DNA of 64,000 nucleotides from Lentibacillus sp. Marseille-P4043 (GCF_900258515.1 NZ_LT984884.1:3159367-3223366); one strand, 5' to 3'. Counted from the first letter of the stretch, positions 39,284 to 48,864 are shown. The notes: a model not told the origin generated them from the letters alone. Numbers and translations: made by a program.

Positions 39284-41122
39284 CTACATTGCATCAAGCA
39301 TTTGGAATTGTGACTTTACTAAATCAAAATATTCGCCTTTATATTCCATTAATTGTTGATGATTACCGTGTTCTAAAATTTTCCCTTGTTGTAATACAAA
39401 AATTTCATCAGAATCTCGAATTGTTGATAGACGGTGGGCAATAATAATTGCTGTTCTCCCCTTTAGGAGTCTGCGTAAGGCAGCTTGAATCTTAACCTCT
39501 GTTTCTGTATCAATACTTGCAGTTGCTTCATCAAGTATTAAAATCCTTGGATCAGCAAGCAATGCCCTTGCGAACGATAATAACTGTCGCTCCCCTGCTG
39601 ACAAAATATTTCCCCGTTCTTCTACCTCTGTTTCATAACCGTCTGCCAACCGCTGGATAAATTCATCAGCCCCAACGACTTTAGCAGCTTCAATCACCTC
39701 ATGATCCGAAGCATCGGGGCGACCAAAGCGGATATTTTCCTTAATCGTTCCAGAAAAGATAAACGTATCTTGTAATACGACACTGATTTGTTGACGCAAA
39801 CTATCTAGTCTTACGTCGCGTAAATCGTGTCCATCAATTCGTACGATCCCTTTTGTCGGATCATAAAATCTACTAATTAGGTTAGCAATGGTTGATTTAC
39901 CACTTCCGGTATGGCCAACAAGCGCAATCGTTTCACCATCTTTGATATCAAGTGACACTTCATGCAATGCAATCCGTTCCTCATCATAGGAGAACTGAAC
40001 TTGGTCAAATTGAATATGACCCTTCATATCAGTAAATTCATATGCATTCGCTTTGTCCTCTACATTTGGCTGTTCATCTAAAAACTCAAAAATCCTTTCC
40101 GATGAAGCCATTGCCATCAGTAGCTGATTATACATTTGTCCCAATCTGGAAATCGGTTCCCAAAACATCCCCAGAAAAAAGGCAAACGATACAAATGTAC
40201 CAATCTCAATTCCTCCATTAGCAGGACCCTGCAAAATTAAATAGGCACCATACGTGATTAAGATAATCGTTCCAATTGCATTACTCAAATCAACAAATGG
40301 ACGAAATAAAGCACTTTTCTTGGTTGCCACTCGCCAGCTCTCAAAGTTGTCTGTATTAATTCCATCAAAAAATTCGGCGTTTTCTTTTTCCTGAGAGAAT
40401 GATTGTGTAATCCGAATACCTTGAATGCTTTCATTTAGATGTGAGTTTAATCTTGATTGCTGAATACGAGTATTTTGCCATGCTTTACGAATAGTCCGGC
40501 GTAGTTTAGTTGAGATATAAAACATGATTGGGATAATAACCATAATTGCTAGTGCTAACTTCGGACTTAACACAAGCAAAATAACTACTATTCCCCCTAA
40601 GGTAACAACGTCCATTAGCAAATTAATAATCCCATTCGTAAAAAGTTCTTGCAGGGAATTAATATCGTTCATAATCCGAACAAGGATCGAACCAGCAGAC
40701 CTGGAATCAAAAAAGCGATGGGATAAACGCTGAACATGGGAAAATAAATGTTTCCGCAAATCAAAGATAACGTTCTGACCTAAAATATTGACCCATTTTA
40801 TGCGAAATATGTTCCCGAGATAATTAAGTAAATAAAGGAAGCCAATTCCGATAACAAGATACGTTAACATCGTTGTATCTTTATTTTTAACCGCGATGTC
40901 TATTGCAACTTTACCGATTAGTATTGGTACAGCTAACCTTACTGCAGTAGACACTAACATTGCGATGATTGCGCCAGGCAAATACGTTTTCGCATATGGT
41001 TTTAAATAAACGAGAAGACGCCATAACTGCTTCCAGTTGAAAGATTTTTCGACCGCATGATCAACTGTATAATGGAATCGTTTCAAATGGCGACTCTTTA
41101 GTAATGTTTTCTGTTGAGCCAA
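39284..41122 (-). CDS. Heterodimeric ABC exporter, catalytically complete half
   Basis: A 612-residue half-transporter: an N-terminal extension of about 45 residues, six membrane helices (about 45-330), and an ATPase domain with Walker A GHTGSGKST near 402, signature LSAGERQ near 505 and Walker B ILILDEATAS near 525. The catalytic glutamate is present, but the signature departs from LSGGQ. Paired with the next gene it resembles BmrCD, LmrCD or YfiBC drug/lipid exporters. Start is TTG with GGGGGGAG five bases upstream. Confidence 0.86.
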   Translation of the reverse strand: MAQQKTLLKSRHLKRFHYTVDHAVEKSFNWKQLWRLLVYLKPYAKTYLPGAIIAMLVSTAVRLAVPILIGKVAIDIAVKNKDTTMLTYLVIGIGFLYLLNYLGNIFRIKWVNILGQNVIFDLRKHLFSHVQRLSHRFFDSRSAGSILVRIMNDINSLQELFTNGIINLLMDVVTLGGIVVILLVLSPKLALAIMVIIPIMFYISTKLRRTIRKAWQNTRIQQSRLNSHLNESIQGIRITQSFSQEKENAEFFDGINTDNFESWRVATKKSALFRPFVDLSNAIGTIILITYGAYLILQGPANGGIEIGTFVSFAFFLGMFWEPISRLGQMYNQLLMAMASSERIFEFLDEQPNVEDKANAYEFTDMKGHIQFDQVQFSYDEERIALHEVSLDIKDGETIALVGHTGSGKSTIANLISRFYDPTKGIVRIDGHDLRDVRLDSLRQQISVVLQDTFIFSGTIKENIRFGRPDASDHEVIEAAKVVGADEFIQRLADGYETEVEERGNILSAGERQLLSFARALLADPRILILDEATASIDTETEVKIQAALRRLLKGRTAIIIAHRLSTIRDSDEIFVLQQGKILEHGNHQQLMEYKGEYFDLVKSQFQMLDAM

Positions 41123-41135
41123 TTTTTCTCCCCCC

Positions 41136-42887
41136 TTATGAATGGACCGTACTCATAATTGCTTCACGATCTTGATACTGAATATCATAGATGCGTTGAT
41201 ATGGTCCTTGATTATGAACGAGAATATCATGTACCCCACGTTCAACAATCTTTCCATCTTCAAGAACCAAAATCTCATCCGCATGTTTCAATGAGGAAAT
41301 CCGGTGTGCGATGATAAAGGTTGTTCTACCATGCATAACCTCTTTTAGTGCCTTTTGAATTTTGAACTCTGTTTCCATATCAACGGCAGATGTTGCATCA
41401 TCTAAGACTAATATACTTGGATTAATACAGATTGCCCGTGCGATTGCGATTCGTTGTTTCTGACCACCTGACAACCCCATACCACGTTCACCTAGCATCG
41501 TATCATAGCCATTAGGCATCTCCATGATAAATTCATGTGCTTGTGCTCGCTTTGCTGCATCAATAATTTTTTCCTCGTTGATGTCAGGGTTGCCGTACGC
41601 AATATTTGCTCGAATACTTGTAGAAAACAAAAAGGATTCTTGCAAAACAAAGCCAATATGCTTACGTAGCGCTTTTAATTTATAGTCTGTAACTGGTTTT
41701 TCATCAATTACAACTTCTCCCTCTTCTGGTTCATAAAAACGGGTTATAAGTTGTGTGATGCTTGTTTTTCCTGAACCGGTTGCCCCAATTAACCCAATTA
41801 CTTTTCCTGGTGGTGCATCAAAATTAATATTCTTTAATGCTGTATCATCATTTTCTGTATAAGTTAATGTAACATCACGAAACGTAACATGACCTTTAAC
41901 TGTCGTATCAATTGCATTTTCTTGTTCCACAATATCCTCTTTTGCCTCGAGAATTTCGAGTATCCGTTCACCCGAAGCCTTCGATTGAGAAAATAAATTA
42001 ATGACAAACCCTAAGTTCATCAGTGGTCCCAAGATGTACCAGACAAGACTAAAGAATGCTACAAGTTCCCCAACCATGACTTGTTCCGTTATCACGAGAT
42101 AACCACCGAATGCCAACAATGCTACAGCACAAACATTGCCAATAAACTCCATTAACGGGAAAAATTTTGCCCAAATTTCTGACGTTTTTAAATAGTTTTG
42201 TCGATAATTATCATTGCTGGATGAAAACCGACCAATTTCAAAATCTTCCCTTGATAATGATTTCACTGTGTTCATACCGCTGATATTTTCTTGTACTCTT
42301 GTGTTTAAGCGACCAAATGATTTTCGTATTCTTTTAAAAGCAGGATGTGCACGTTTCTCAAATTGAAAAACAACGACAGCCAAAAACGGCATCGCCCCCA
42401 TTGTCACGAGCGCAAGTGGAACAGAATAATAAAACATCACTGCCAAACTAAAGATAATTAACAGTGTGATGCGAAGGAGTTCGGCAAATCCTACTGACAG
42501 GAAAAAGCGGAACCCTTCCACATCCGCAGTCAATCGTGACATTAAGTCCCCTGTTTTCGCATTATCATAGTACGTAAATGATAATACTTGCAACTTCTCA
42601 TATAGGGCTTCCCGCAGTTTATAAACAGATGTAATTCCAAATAATTCCCCTAAATATTGATGAAAAAATGTTGCAAAACCTTTTACAATCATCACAATCA
42701 AAAAAGCAACTGCTAAATACGGTATCAACGATAAGCGATCTTTCAATACTACATCATCAATTGTCTTTTGCAGTATGATTGGATACACAACCGTTATCGC
42801 CGTTACAAACAGCAAAAAGAATAACGATGTGAAAAAATATTTTCTAAAAGGCCAATAAAACTGCTTTAGTTTTTTTAATGTATCCAA
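41136..42887 (-). CDS. Heterodimeric ABC exporter, degenerate-site half
   Basis: A 583-residue half-transporter with six helices (about 10-300) and an ATPase domain: Walker A GATGSGKTS near 367, canonical signature LSGGQKQR near 470 and Walker B ILVLDDATSA near 490. The residue after Walker B is Asp instead of the catalytic Glu, the mark of the non-hydrolysing site in asymmetric exporters. The TTG at 42887 is chosen for the adjacent GAGGAGGGGG; a longer frame to 42917 lacks a site. Thirteen bases separate it from its partner. Confidence 0.86.
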   Translation of the reverse strand: MDTLKKLKQFYWPFRKYFFTSLFFLLFVTAITVVYPIILQKTIDDVVLKDRLSLIPYLAVAFLIVMIVKGFATFFHQYLGELFGITSVYKLREALYEKLQVLSFTYYDNAKTGDLMSRLTADVEGFRFFLSVGFAELLRITLLIIFSLAVMFYYSVPLALVTMGAMPFLAVVVFQFEKRAHPAFKRIRKSFGRLNTRVQENISGMNTVKSLSREDFEIGRFSSSNDNYRQNYLKTSEIWAKFFPLMEFIGNVCAVALLAFGGYLVITEQVMVGELVAFFSLVWYILGPLMNLGFVINLFSQSKASGERILEILEAKEDIVEQENAIDTTVKGHVTFRDVTLTYTENDDTALKNINFDAPPGKVIGLIGATGSGKTSITQLITRFYEPEEGEVVIDEKPVTDYKLKALRKHIGFVLQESFLFSTSIRANIAYGNPDINEEKIIDAAKRAQAHEFIMEMPNGYDTMLGERGMGLSGGQKQRIAIARAICINPSILVLDDATSAVDMETEFKIQKALKEVMHGRTTFIIAHRISSLKHADEILVLEDGKIVERGVHDILVHNQGPYQRIYDIQYQDREAIMSTVHS

Positions 42888-43073
42888 TTTTCCCCCTCCT
42901 CTTGATGTACTTTTCATAATTACTAATATAACGGGTTACGAAATAAATTGCTACTCTTTTTACTTAATTTTTATATTTTTTCTAAAATAAAAAATGCATA
43001 AAAAAATACCCGTTGAAATAGCAACGTTCATATAAAAAACGCACCAACTGGGTCTTCCCGCCTTTGATTAATC

Positions 43074-43108
43074 AAAAAGACACCTACTGTTAATAGCAGG
43101 TGCCTTTT
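43074..43108 (-). terminator. Terminator after ykuV
   Basis: AAAGGCACCTGCT and AGTAGGTGTCTTT pair with a T-rich tail on the minus strand. Confidence 0.8.
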
Positions 43109-43116
43109 GCAGATCC

Positions 43117-43572
43117 TTATTTTTTTTCTGTTTTTCCTAGTACGCGGTTCACACGTTTGCGTAGCATTTTCATACCGCCACCACCGGCTTGGAAATGTCT
43201 TAATTGTCCTTCTTCATCAAATACATAATAAGCAGGTACGTATTGATTTTCAAAAGCATCGGTTAACTTATGTCCATTATCTACAAAGATCGGTTGTGTT
43301 ATATCATGTTCATCTGCAACTTCTTTAATTTGATCAAGATCTAAATCTTTCTCTGAACGAGGCATATGAACAGCAATAACATTCAACTCATCTTTATATT
43401 CATCTCTAAATTCATTAACATTCGGCATTGCTTCTTTACAAAGTCCACAACTTACCGACCAAAAATGAATTAATGTAGGTTTGTTACCAATTAGATCGCT
43501 TTTTTGTATAGGTTCACCATTAAACCATTCTGTTGCGCCTTCTAATTCTGGCAATTGGTCTTTTAGCTTCAT
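43117..43572 (-). CDS. ykuV: Thiol-disulfide oxidoreductase YkuV
   Basis: A 151-residue cytoplasmic thioredoxin-fold protein without signal peptide. The active site is WSVSCGLCKEAMP near residue 39, and the cis-proline region is QYVPAYYVFD near 109. AVHMPRSEKDLD and FQAGGGGMKML match YkuV. It reduces disulfides, perhaps those of the neighbouring peroxiredoxin. It lies 118 bases downstream of ykuU on the same strand. Confidence 0.9.
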   Translation of the reverse strand: MKLKDQLPELEGATEWFNGEPIQKSDLIGNKPTLIHFWSVSCGLCKEAMPNVNEFRDEYKDELNVIAVHMPRSEKDLDLDQIKEVADEHDITQPIFVDNGHKLTDAFENQYVPAYYVFDEEGQLRHFQAGGGGMKMLRKRVNRVLGKTEKK

Positions 43573-43690
43573 TTCTTTTCCTCCTCTAGTACTAATAACA
43601 TTACTAATAAAAAGAAGCTAACCCACAAAAATCTATCGTATTAGGGAATTATGAGTCAGCTCCTATTTAGTATTTATATGTCAATTCGCT

Positions 43691-44233
43691 TTACAATGTT
43701 TCTTGGCCAGGCTTCCAGTTTGCTGGGCACATGCCACCAGTTTGAAGTGCTTGTAATACACGTAATGTTTCATCAACATCACGGCCAATATTATTATCAA
43801 ATACTGTTTGATATTTCAATTCGCCTTCTGGATCGATAATGAATAATCCACGAAGTGCAACACCTTCTTCTTCGATTAAAACACTATAATCCTTAGATAC
43901 CGCATGGTTGTGATCTGCTGCCAATGGATAGTTGATATCACCTAGGCCATTGTCTTCACGAGATGTGTTAATCCATGCTTTATGTGTATGGATAGTATCA
44001 GTTGAAACACCAATTACTTCTGCATCCAAATCTTCAAAGTCTTCATAGCGATCAGACATTGCAGTGATTTCTGTTGGACATACGAAAGTAAAGTCCATTG
44101 GATAGAAGAAAAGAACTGTCCATTTATCTTCTTTCATAATCTCTTCTAAGTTCACTTTACCAAACTCTTTATTAGGCATTACTGCTTCCATTTCAAAACG
44201 TGGTGCTTGTTTTCCTACCATACGTTCTGCCAT
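43691..44233 (-). CDS. ykuU: Two-cysteine peroxiredoxin (YkuU)
   Basis: A 180-residue AhpC/Prx1-type peroxidase. The peroxidatic Cys is in PMDFTFVCPTEI near residue 52 and the resolving Cys in GGMCPANWKPG near 170, so it is a typical two-Cys enzyme. It reduces hydroperoxides in the cytoplasm, with YkuV the likely recycling partner. Gene order ykuT-ykuU-ykuV agrees with B. subtilis. GGAGGG precedes the ATG. No clear PerR box was seen. Confidence 0.92.
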   Translation of the reverse strand: MAERMVGKQAPRFEMEAVMPNKEFGKVNLEEIMKEDKWTVLFFYPMDFTFVCPTEITAMSDRYEDFEDLDAEVIGVSTDTIHTHKAWINTSREDNGLGDINYPLAADHNHAVSKDYSVLIEEEGVALRGLFIIDPEGELKYQTVFDNNIGRDVDETLRVLQALQTGGMCPANWKPGQETL

Positions 44234-44513
44234 ATATAATCCCTCCAGCTAAAATAAAAATTTATTTCCATTACAAATTATAGACAACGTCCTATTTTAA
44301 GTCAATATTAATTAATAATTGCTATAAAAAAGGATGATTATTTGTCATATATTTGACACATCACGTCAATATCATACCCAAATATTATTTGTTTTAGTCA
44401 CATAGTGAGAAGATGTGTCATGTAATGAAAGTTTCATCATATTGATTCAACAATTAATACCGTAACACTACCAGCAGTTAATGTCCATTAATTGAGAATC
44501 CGATCGATTTGTT

Positions 44514-44538
44514 GTTTAATAAAAGGAAATTCGGGTAA
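44514..44538 (+). promoter_or_regulatory. Sigma-B-type promoter of the mscS gene
   Basis: GTTTAA (44514-44519) and GGGTAA (44533-44538) are separated by 13 bases. This is close to the general-stress consensus GTTTAA-N12-15-GGGTAT, about 78 bases before the start codon. Confidence 0.5.
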
Positions 44539-44615
44539 TTATTGATTAGAGTCACGCACTTCGTTAAGATAGTAATGTTGATTTTGTGATTAAATATTGA
44601 AAGGAGTTCGTACAT

Positions 44616-45455
44616 ATGAAGATTTTTGAAAATGGTTTGAATCTTGATATCAGTGGTATTTTAAGTCTCATCGTACCCATTGGAATTAAAATTATCCTAT
44701 TAATTCTTGCGTTTATTCTTTTTGTTCCGATTGGAAAAAGAATTATTACTAAATCGCTCCAGAAAGCGGGCAAAAACGAAAAGCTCTCTCCTAGCCGTGT
44801 AAAAACATTGGAAAAGTTATTAGTAAATGTTTTCGGTTACGTAATGATCTTTGTATTTATTGTGATGTTATTTGCCATTTTTGCAATTCCGATTGGTCCG
44901 CTACTTGCTGGGGCAGGAATTATTGGTTTAGCAATTGGCTTTGGTGCGCAAGGTCTTGTGAGCGACATTGTTACTGGATTTTTCATCCTATTGGAACGGC
45001 AGATTGAAATAGACGATTATGTAACTACAGCCGGTTATGATGGAATCGTGGAAGAAGTAGGATTGCGAACAACAAAAATTCGCAGTTTTGATGGAACATT
45101 GAATTTTATACCGAACCGCGAAATAATCGGGGTTGCAAATCATTCCCGTGGAAATATGCGGGCACTCGTTGATCTCACTGTAAAATATGATGAGAATGTC
45201 AATGAAGCAATCACCATTTTAGAAAAAGTTTGCGAGGAGTTCCAGTCAGACGAGCGATATAAAGAAGGCCCTAACGTCCTAGGGGTTCAAAGTCTTGGAA
45301 CGAACGACCTCGTGCTAAGAGTTGTTGGACAAACCGAAAACGGATTACAATGGGCTTGTGAACGGGACATGCGCAAACGAATCAAAGAAGAATTTGACCA
45401 GGCAAATTTACAAATCCCATTTCCACAACAAGTATTTATTCAGGAAAATAAATAA
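44616..45455 (+). CDS. Small-conductance mechanosensitive channel (YkuT-like)
   Basis: A 279-residue MscS-family channel with three N-terminal helices; the pore helix and following block AGAGIIGLAIGFGAQGLVSDI near residue 95-115 are unmistakable, then a beta domain with PNREIIGVANHSRGN near 167. It opens under hypo-osmotic stress and fits a salt-adapted cell that imports betaine. It is divergent from ykuU, as B. subtilis ykuT is near ykuU. GAAAGGAG precedes the ATG. Confidence 0.9.
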   Translation: MKIFENGLNLDISGILSLIVPIGIKIILLILAFILFVPIGKRIITKSLQKAGKNEKLSPSRVKTLEKLLVNVFGYVMIFVFIVMLFAIFAIPIGPLLAGAGIIGLAIGFGAQGLVSDIVTGFFILLERQIEIDDYVTTAGYDGIVEEVGLRTTKIRSFDGTLNFIPNREIIGVANHSRGNMRALVDLTVKYDENVNEAITILEKVCEEFQSDERYKEGPNVLGVQSLGTNDLVLRVVGQTENGLQWACERDMRKRIKEEFDQANLQIPFPQQVFIQENK

Positions 45456-45462
45456 TGAAATA

Positions 45463-45494
45463 CCCAGCTCAATTTCCTTGAGCTGGGCTTTTTT
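45463..45494 (+). terminator. Terminator between mscS and ykuS
   Basis: CCCAGCTCAA and TTGAGCTGGG pair, followed by seven T residues. Confidence 0.85.
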
Positions 45495-45498
45495 ATGA

Positions 45499-45747
45499 TC
45501 ATTCAAGGTTTAATTTTTGTTCAACCATCTGACAAATATCTTCTGCATTATAACCTCGTGCATCAATAACTGGTCCTGCAATACTAGTAGTAGACATTCC
45601 CATTACGTTCTCATCCTGACCTGTGATAACACAACAGTCACAATAGGCAACATCGTCATTCGTTTTTAGATCTACTACTTCATGTCCCATTTCCATTAGT
45701 GCCTCTTTTACGTCTGTTAAAGATTGTTCAACGCCAATGCGCGCCAT
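45499..45747 (-). CDS. ykuS: YkuS family protein (UPF0180)
   Basis: An 82-residue protein starting MARIGVEQSLTDVKEALMEM with CDCCVITGQDENVMGM near residue 35, matching UPF0180. The clustered cysteines (CDCC) suggest metal or redox sensitivity, but the function is unknown. GAGGAGG lies nine bases before the ATG at 45747; the frame extends upstream without a site. It is convergent with mscS. Confidence 0.88.
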   Translation of the reverse strand: MARIGVEQSLTDVKEALMEMGHEVVDLKTNDDVAYCDCCVITGQDENVMGMSTTSIAGPVIDARGYNAEDICQMVEQKLNLE

Positions 45748-45903
45748 AACTAATGCCTCCTCTACATGGAAAAAATATTCTTTCGTAGTTTTTCCCAAAA
45801 CGAAAAAGCTATACTTCTGTTATTGCTAATCTGCTAAATGTATGCACAATCGATGCATTTAGCGTTGAGCTCATGATCGATCTTAAATCCCCACAGCATT
45901 CAG

Positions 45904-47394
45904 TTATTCATCCTTTTTCTTTGGCATAAAAAAGAGTAATAACAAACTAATGATCGCTAAAAGGAGTAAACCCATGTAAACAATATGTAAGCCAGTAGTT
46001 AAACCTGCTTGTAAAATTGTATTTGTCTCTTCGGAAAACGAAGTACTTTTCCCACTTTCTAACAAATTGTTGGCTGCATCTACTGAAATATGATCTGCTA
46101 ATCCTTTCTTTTCAATATATGACTTTATTTGACCATTTAGTAAGCCGCCTAGTAACGCTGCGCCTAATGCACTGCCAAGTGTACGCATAAACATGTTGGC
46201 TGCAGTTGCAATGCCACGTGTTTCCCAGCCAACTGTACTTTGTATTCCTACAATGAACGATGTACTCGTTAACCCCATACCAACTCCAATGAAAAATGAA
46301 CCTGTTCCTGCCCAAATAGGACCTTTATCTGGGGATAACAGGAAAAACAGAATTCCACCAACAACTAAGGAAACACCACCAATTAAGGATGTATTCCGGT
46401 ACCCAATCACTAATAAAAGTCTTCCTGCTATTGTAGAGGCAATCGGCCAACCAATTGACATCGTTGTCAGCGTAAAGCCGGCAACAGTTGCTGATTCCCC
46501 CATGACCCCCTGGACAAAGGCTGGTAAATAACTGGAAACTCCAATTAGGATCATTCCTGTAGTAAGTGACGTCAAATTAGCAACACTAATGATGCGAAAT
46601 TTCCATATTTCAAACGGCATCATTGGATCAACTGCTTGTCTTTCCTGAAAAACAAACAGCAAAAAACCAATCGCTGAAATGCCAACTAAACCATACATAG
46701 TTAGCGAATTCCATGCAATGTTAATACCGCCTTCAACTAAGATAAACATCAGTGAACTAACAGCGATAACAATCCAAACAGATCCAGCATAATCAATTGA
46801 TCGTTCTTGTTTTTCCATATCTTCTTTTAAAAAGTAAATAATACCGAACATTGCGAGTAAACCAAGTGGGATGTTCATCCAAAAAACAAACCGCCAGCTT
46901 AAAACGTCAACAAAAAAGCCACCTAACAGCGGACCAGTAACAGCAGATATTCCCCAAACACTAGATAAATATCCCTGGATTTTAGCTCGTTCCTCTTTAT
47001 TGTATATATCCCCAACAATCGTTGTCGCAATCGGCATTAACGCCCCAGCACCAAACCCCTGAATAAATCTAGCAATAATTAGCATCACCATTGATGTACT
47101 GAATCCAGAAAGGGTTGACCCGGTTAGAAAAATAATAACACCAATAACAAAAATTGGCTTCCGACCAAATATATCGGATAATTTACCAAAAATTAATACG
47201 GTGGCAGCATTAGTTAACAGATACGCTGAAAATACCCAGCTATATAAAGAAAATCCTCCTAGATCTGCTACAATACTCGGCATAGCAGTTGCAACAATTG
47301 TTGCCTCAATCGCTGCTAAAAACATCCCTAACATAACAGATGCTAAAATAAATGGCCGTTTAAGCTTTTTAGTTTTCCCATTTTGGTGTCCCAT
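45904..47394 (-). CDS. MFS drug exporter, DHA2 (14-helix) family
   Basis: A 496-residue transporter with fourteen helices. LAAIEATIVATAMPSIVADL near residue 22-42 (motif D1), GKLSDIFGRKP near 70 (motif A) and WGISAVTGPLLGG near 147 (motif C) mark a proton-coupled multidrug antiporter of the EmrB/QacA group. Substrates cannot be predicted. The ribosome site is weak (GGGA). A hairpin-forming stretch at 45833-45863 lies beyond its stop, with no T-run. Confidence 0.85.
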   Translation of the reverse strand: MGHQNGKTKKLKRPFILASVMLGMFLAAIEATIVATAMPSIVADLGGFSLYSWVFSAYLLTNAATVLIFGKLSDIFGRKPIFVIGVIIFLTGSTLSGFSTSMVMLIIARFIQGFGAGALMPIATTIVGDIYNKEERAKIQGYLSSVWGISAVTGPLLGGFFVDVLSWRFVFWMNIPLGLLAMFGIIYFLKEDMEKQERSIDYAGSVWIVIAVSSLMFILVEGGINIAWNSLTMYGLVGISAIGFLLFVFQERQAVDPMMPFEIWKFRIISVANLTSLTTGMILIGVSSYLPAFVQGVMGESATVAGFTLTTMSIGWPIASTIAGRLLLVIGYRNTSLIGGVSLVVGGILFFLLSPDKGPIWAGTGSFFIGVGMGLTSTSFIVGIQSTVGWETRGIATAANMFMRTLGSALGAALLGGLLNGQIKSYIEKKGLADHISVDAANNLLESGKSTSFSEETNTILQAGLTTGLHIVYMGLLLLAIISLLLLFFMPKKKDE

Positions 47395-47474
47395 TCTAAT
47401 CCCAGCTTTACAACAATTCTTAAGAAAAATATATTAGGCCCAAGTCTTTGCATCGCTTTTTAATCACAAAAAAA

Positions 47475-47562
47475 TCAAACTATTCCAAACGGGCTCGGTT
47501 TACCTAATGGTAGTAAAGATACATTGTAAACCCGTCTCACCTTCAAAGCAAAACGGGCTGTA
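47475..47562 (-). other. Three mutually pairing segments between cbpB and the MFS gene
   Basis: On the minus strand AGCCCGT (near 47556), GACGGGTTTA (near 47530) and GAGCCCGT (near 47482) can form two alternative hairpins, the second followed by a T-rich run near 47470. This looks like a terminator pair or an attenuator between the two genes. Confidence 0.4.
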
Positions 47563-47567
47563 CTAAG

Positions 47568-48008
47568 TCATCTTTTTGTATATAAATCACGTTTCAATTG
47601 TTTTAAGATCGCTCGTCTCGTGACAATACCATCAAAAAAACCTTCATTATCTGAAACACAGACAAACGGATAATTAATTACTGTATTTAAACCATCGATA
47701 AAGCTCTTTTCCTTCGTTAAACGCGGAATATCAACTTTCATCACCTCATGCACCTGCATATCAGATAGTTTTTCAAATTCAAACCGTTCCAACCCTAAAA
47801 TTTGATTTAAAATAACTGTTTTCCCTATCGTACCGACTAGTTTATAATCAACATCTAAAACAGGTACAGCTGAATAACCTGATTTCACTAACACCAACAG
47901 TGCGTGTTCCAAAGGATTATTTAATTGCACATGTGCTACTTTTTCAGAAGGAATCATTACATCACCAATAACAATATCAGTCAATAATTTATCTTGTGTA
48001 GTACTCAT
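47568..48008 (-). CDS. cbpB: c-di-AMP-binding CBS protein CbpB/DarB
   Basis: A 146-residue protein made of two CBS domains (about 10-70 and 80-140) and nothing else, the architecture of B. subtilis DarB (YkuL). IGDVMIPSEKVAHVQ near residue 12 and GYSAVPVLDVDYKLVGTI near 42 are typical. In B. subtilis, free of c-di-AMP, it binds Rel and stimulates pyruvate carboxylase. The ATG at 48008 has AAAGGAG at good spacing; the longer frame does not. Confidence 0.85.
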   Translation of the reverse strand: MSTTQDKLLTDIVIGDVMIPSEKVAHVQLNNPLEHALLVLVKSGYSAVPVLDVDYKLVGTIGKTVILNQILGLERFEFEKLSDMQVHEVMKVDIPRLTKEKSFIDGLNTVINYPFVCVSDNEGFFDGIVTRRAILKQLKRDLYTKR

Positions 48009-48187
48009 ACATAAACGCTCCTTTACATGATAAAAATTAAGGAGGAAATTTTTCATCGACAACCTCATTTTACCATAATTTACGTGTAGAAACATGTTTA
48101 ACCTTGCTTAGATAACCATTTTATAAAAGCTGCATAACGTAGTATAATAAGAAAAAGGTCATAAAAAAACAGATTGGAGAACAATTC

Positions 48188-48823
48188 ATGACTACGCACA
48201 CATATACGAAACAGGAAGAAGTTGCCCATGCTGTTACACATGGTATCGGGGTATTATTAAGCATTGCAGGCTTAGTATTATTAATCGTAAACGCATCATT
48301 AAATGGCAATCCTTGGCAAATCGTATCCGTAACTATTTTTGGTGTTACAATGCTCTTCATGTATGCAACTTCAACGATTGTACATAGTTTGCCTGATGGA
48401 AAATGGAAGGACATTTTTCAAATATTTGATCATTCATCCATTTATTTATTCATCGCTGGAACATATACGCCACTTTTGCTTGTTCATCTTAGAAGTGATC
48501 TAGGCTGGATTTTATTTGGAACGGTTTGGGGAATCGCTATATTTGGGATTATATTTAAAATATTTTTCGTGAAAAAATTCCTTGTTTTATCAACCTTATT
48601 TTACATTTTAATGGGATGGCTGATCGTGCTCGTTTGGGGGCCACTTACGGCTATTATGGATGAAAACGGAATTCTTTTATTAATTGCAGGTGGGCTATTC
48701 TATACAGTCGGAGCTATTTTCTACGTGTGGCGCAGTTTTCCTTTTCACCATGCAGTATGGCACCTGTTCGTCATAGCAGGATCCGCTTTTCATTTCTTCT
48801 CAATATTTTATTACGTAATTTGA
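48188..48823 (+). CDS. Hemolysin III family membrane protein
   Basis: A 211-residue protein with seven helices of the PAQR/HlyIII family. The metal-binding pattern is visible: EVAHAVTHGIG near residue 11, HSLPDGKWK then FDHSSIYLFIAGTYTP near 82, and AVWHLFVIAGSAFHFF near the C-terminus. Despite the name, bacterial members have not been firmly tied to haemolysis; a hydrolase role is suspected. GATTGGAG precedes the ATG. It is divergent from cbpB. Confidence 0.85.
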   Translation: MTTHTYTKQEEVAHAVTHGIGVLLSIAGLVLLIVNASLNGNPWQIVSVTIFGVTMLFMYATSTIVHSLPDGKWKDIFQIFDHSSIYLFIAGTYTPLLLVHLRSDLGWILFGTVWGIAIFGIIFKIFFVKKFLVLSTLFYILMGWLIVLVWGPLTAIMDENGILLLIAGGLFYTVGAIFYVWRSFPFHHAVWHLFVIAGSAFHFFSIFYYVI

Positions 48824-48824
48824 A

Positions 48825-48864
48825 AAAAAGCGTGTTACTTCCGCCTAGATAACACGCTTTTTTT
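48825..48864 (+). terminator. Terminator after the hemolysin III gene
   Basis: AAAGCGTGTTA and TAACACGCTTT pair with a long T-run. Confidence 0.88.

Noticed and set aside
44240..44340. Possible PerR box upstream of the ykuU peroxiredoxin gene
   Set aside because: The best stretch, CTATAATTTGTAATG, fits the consensus only on one side.
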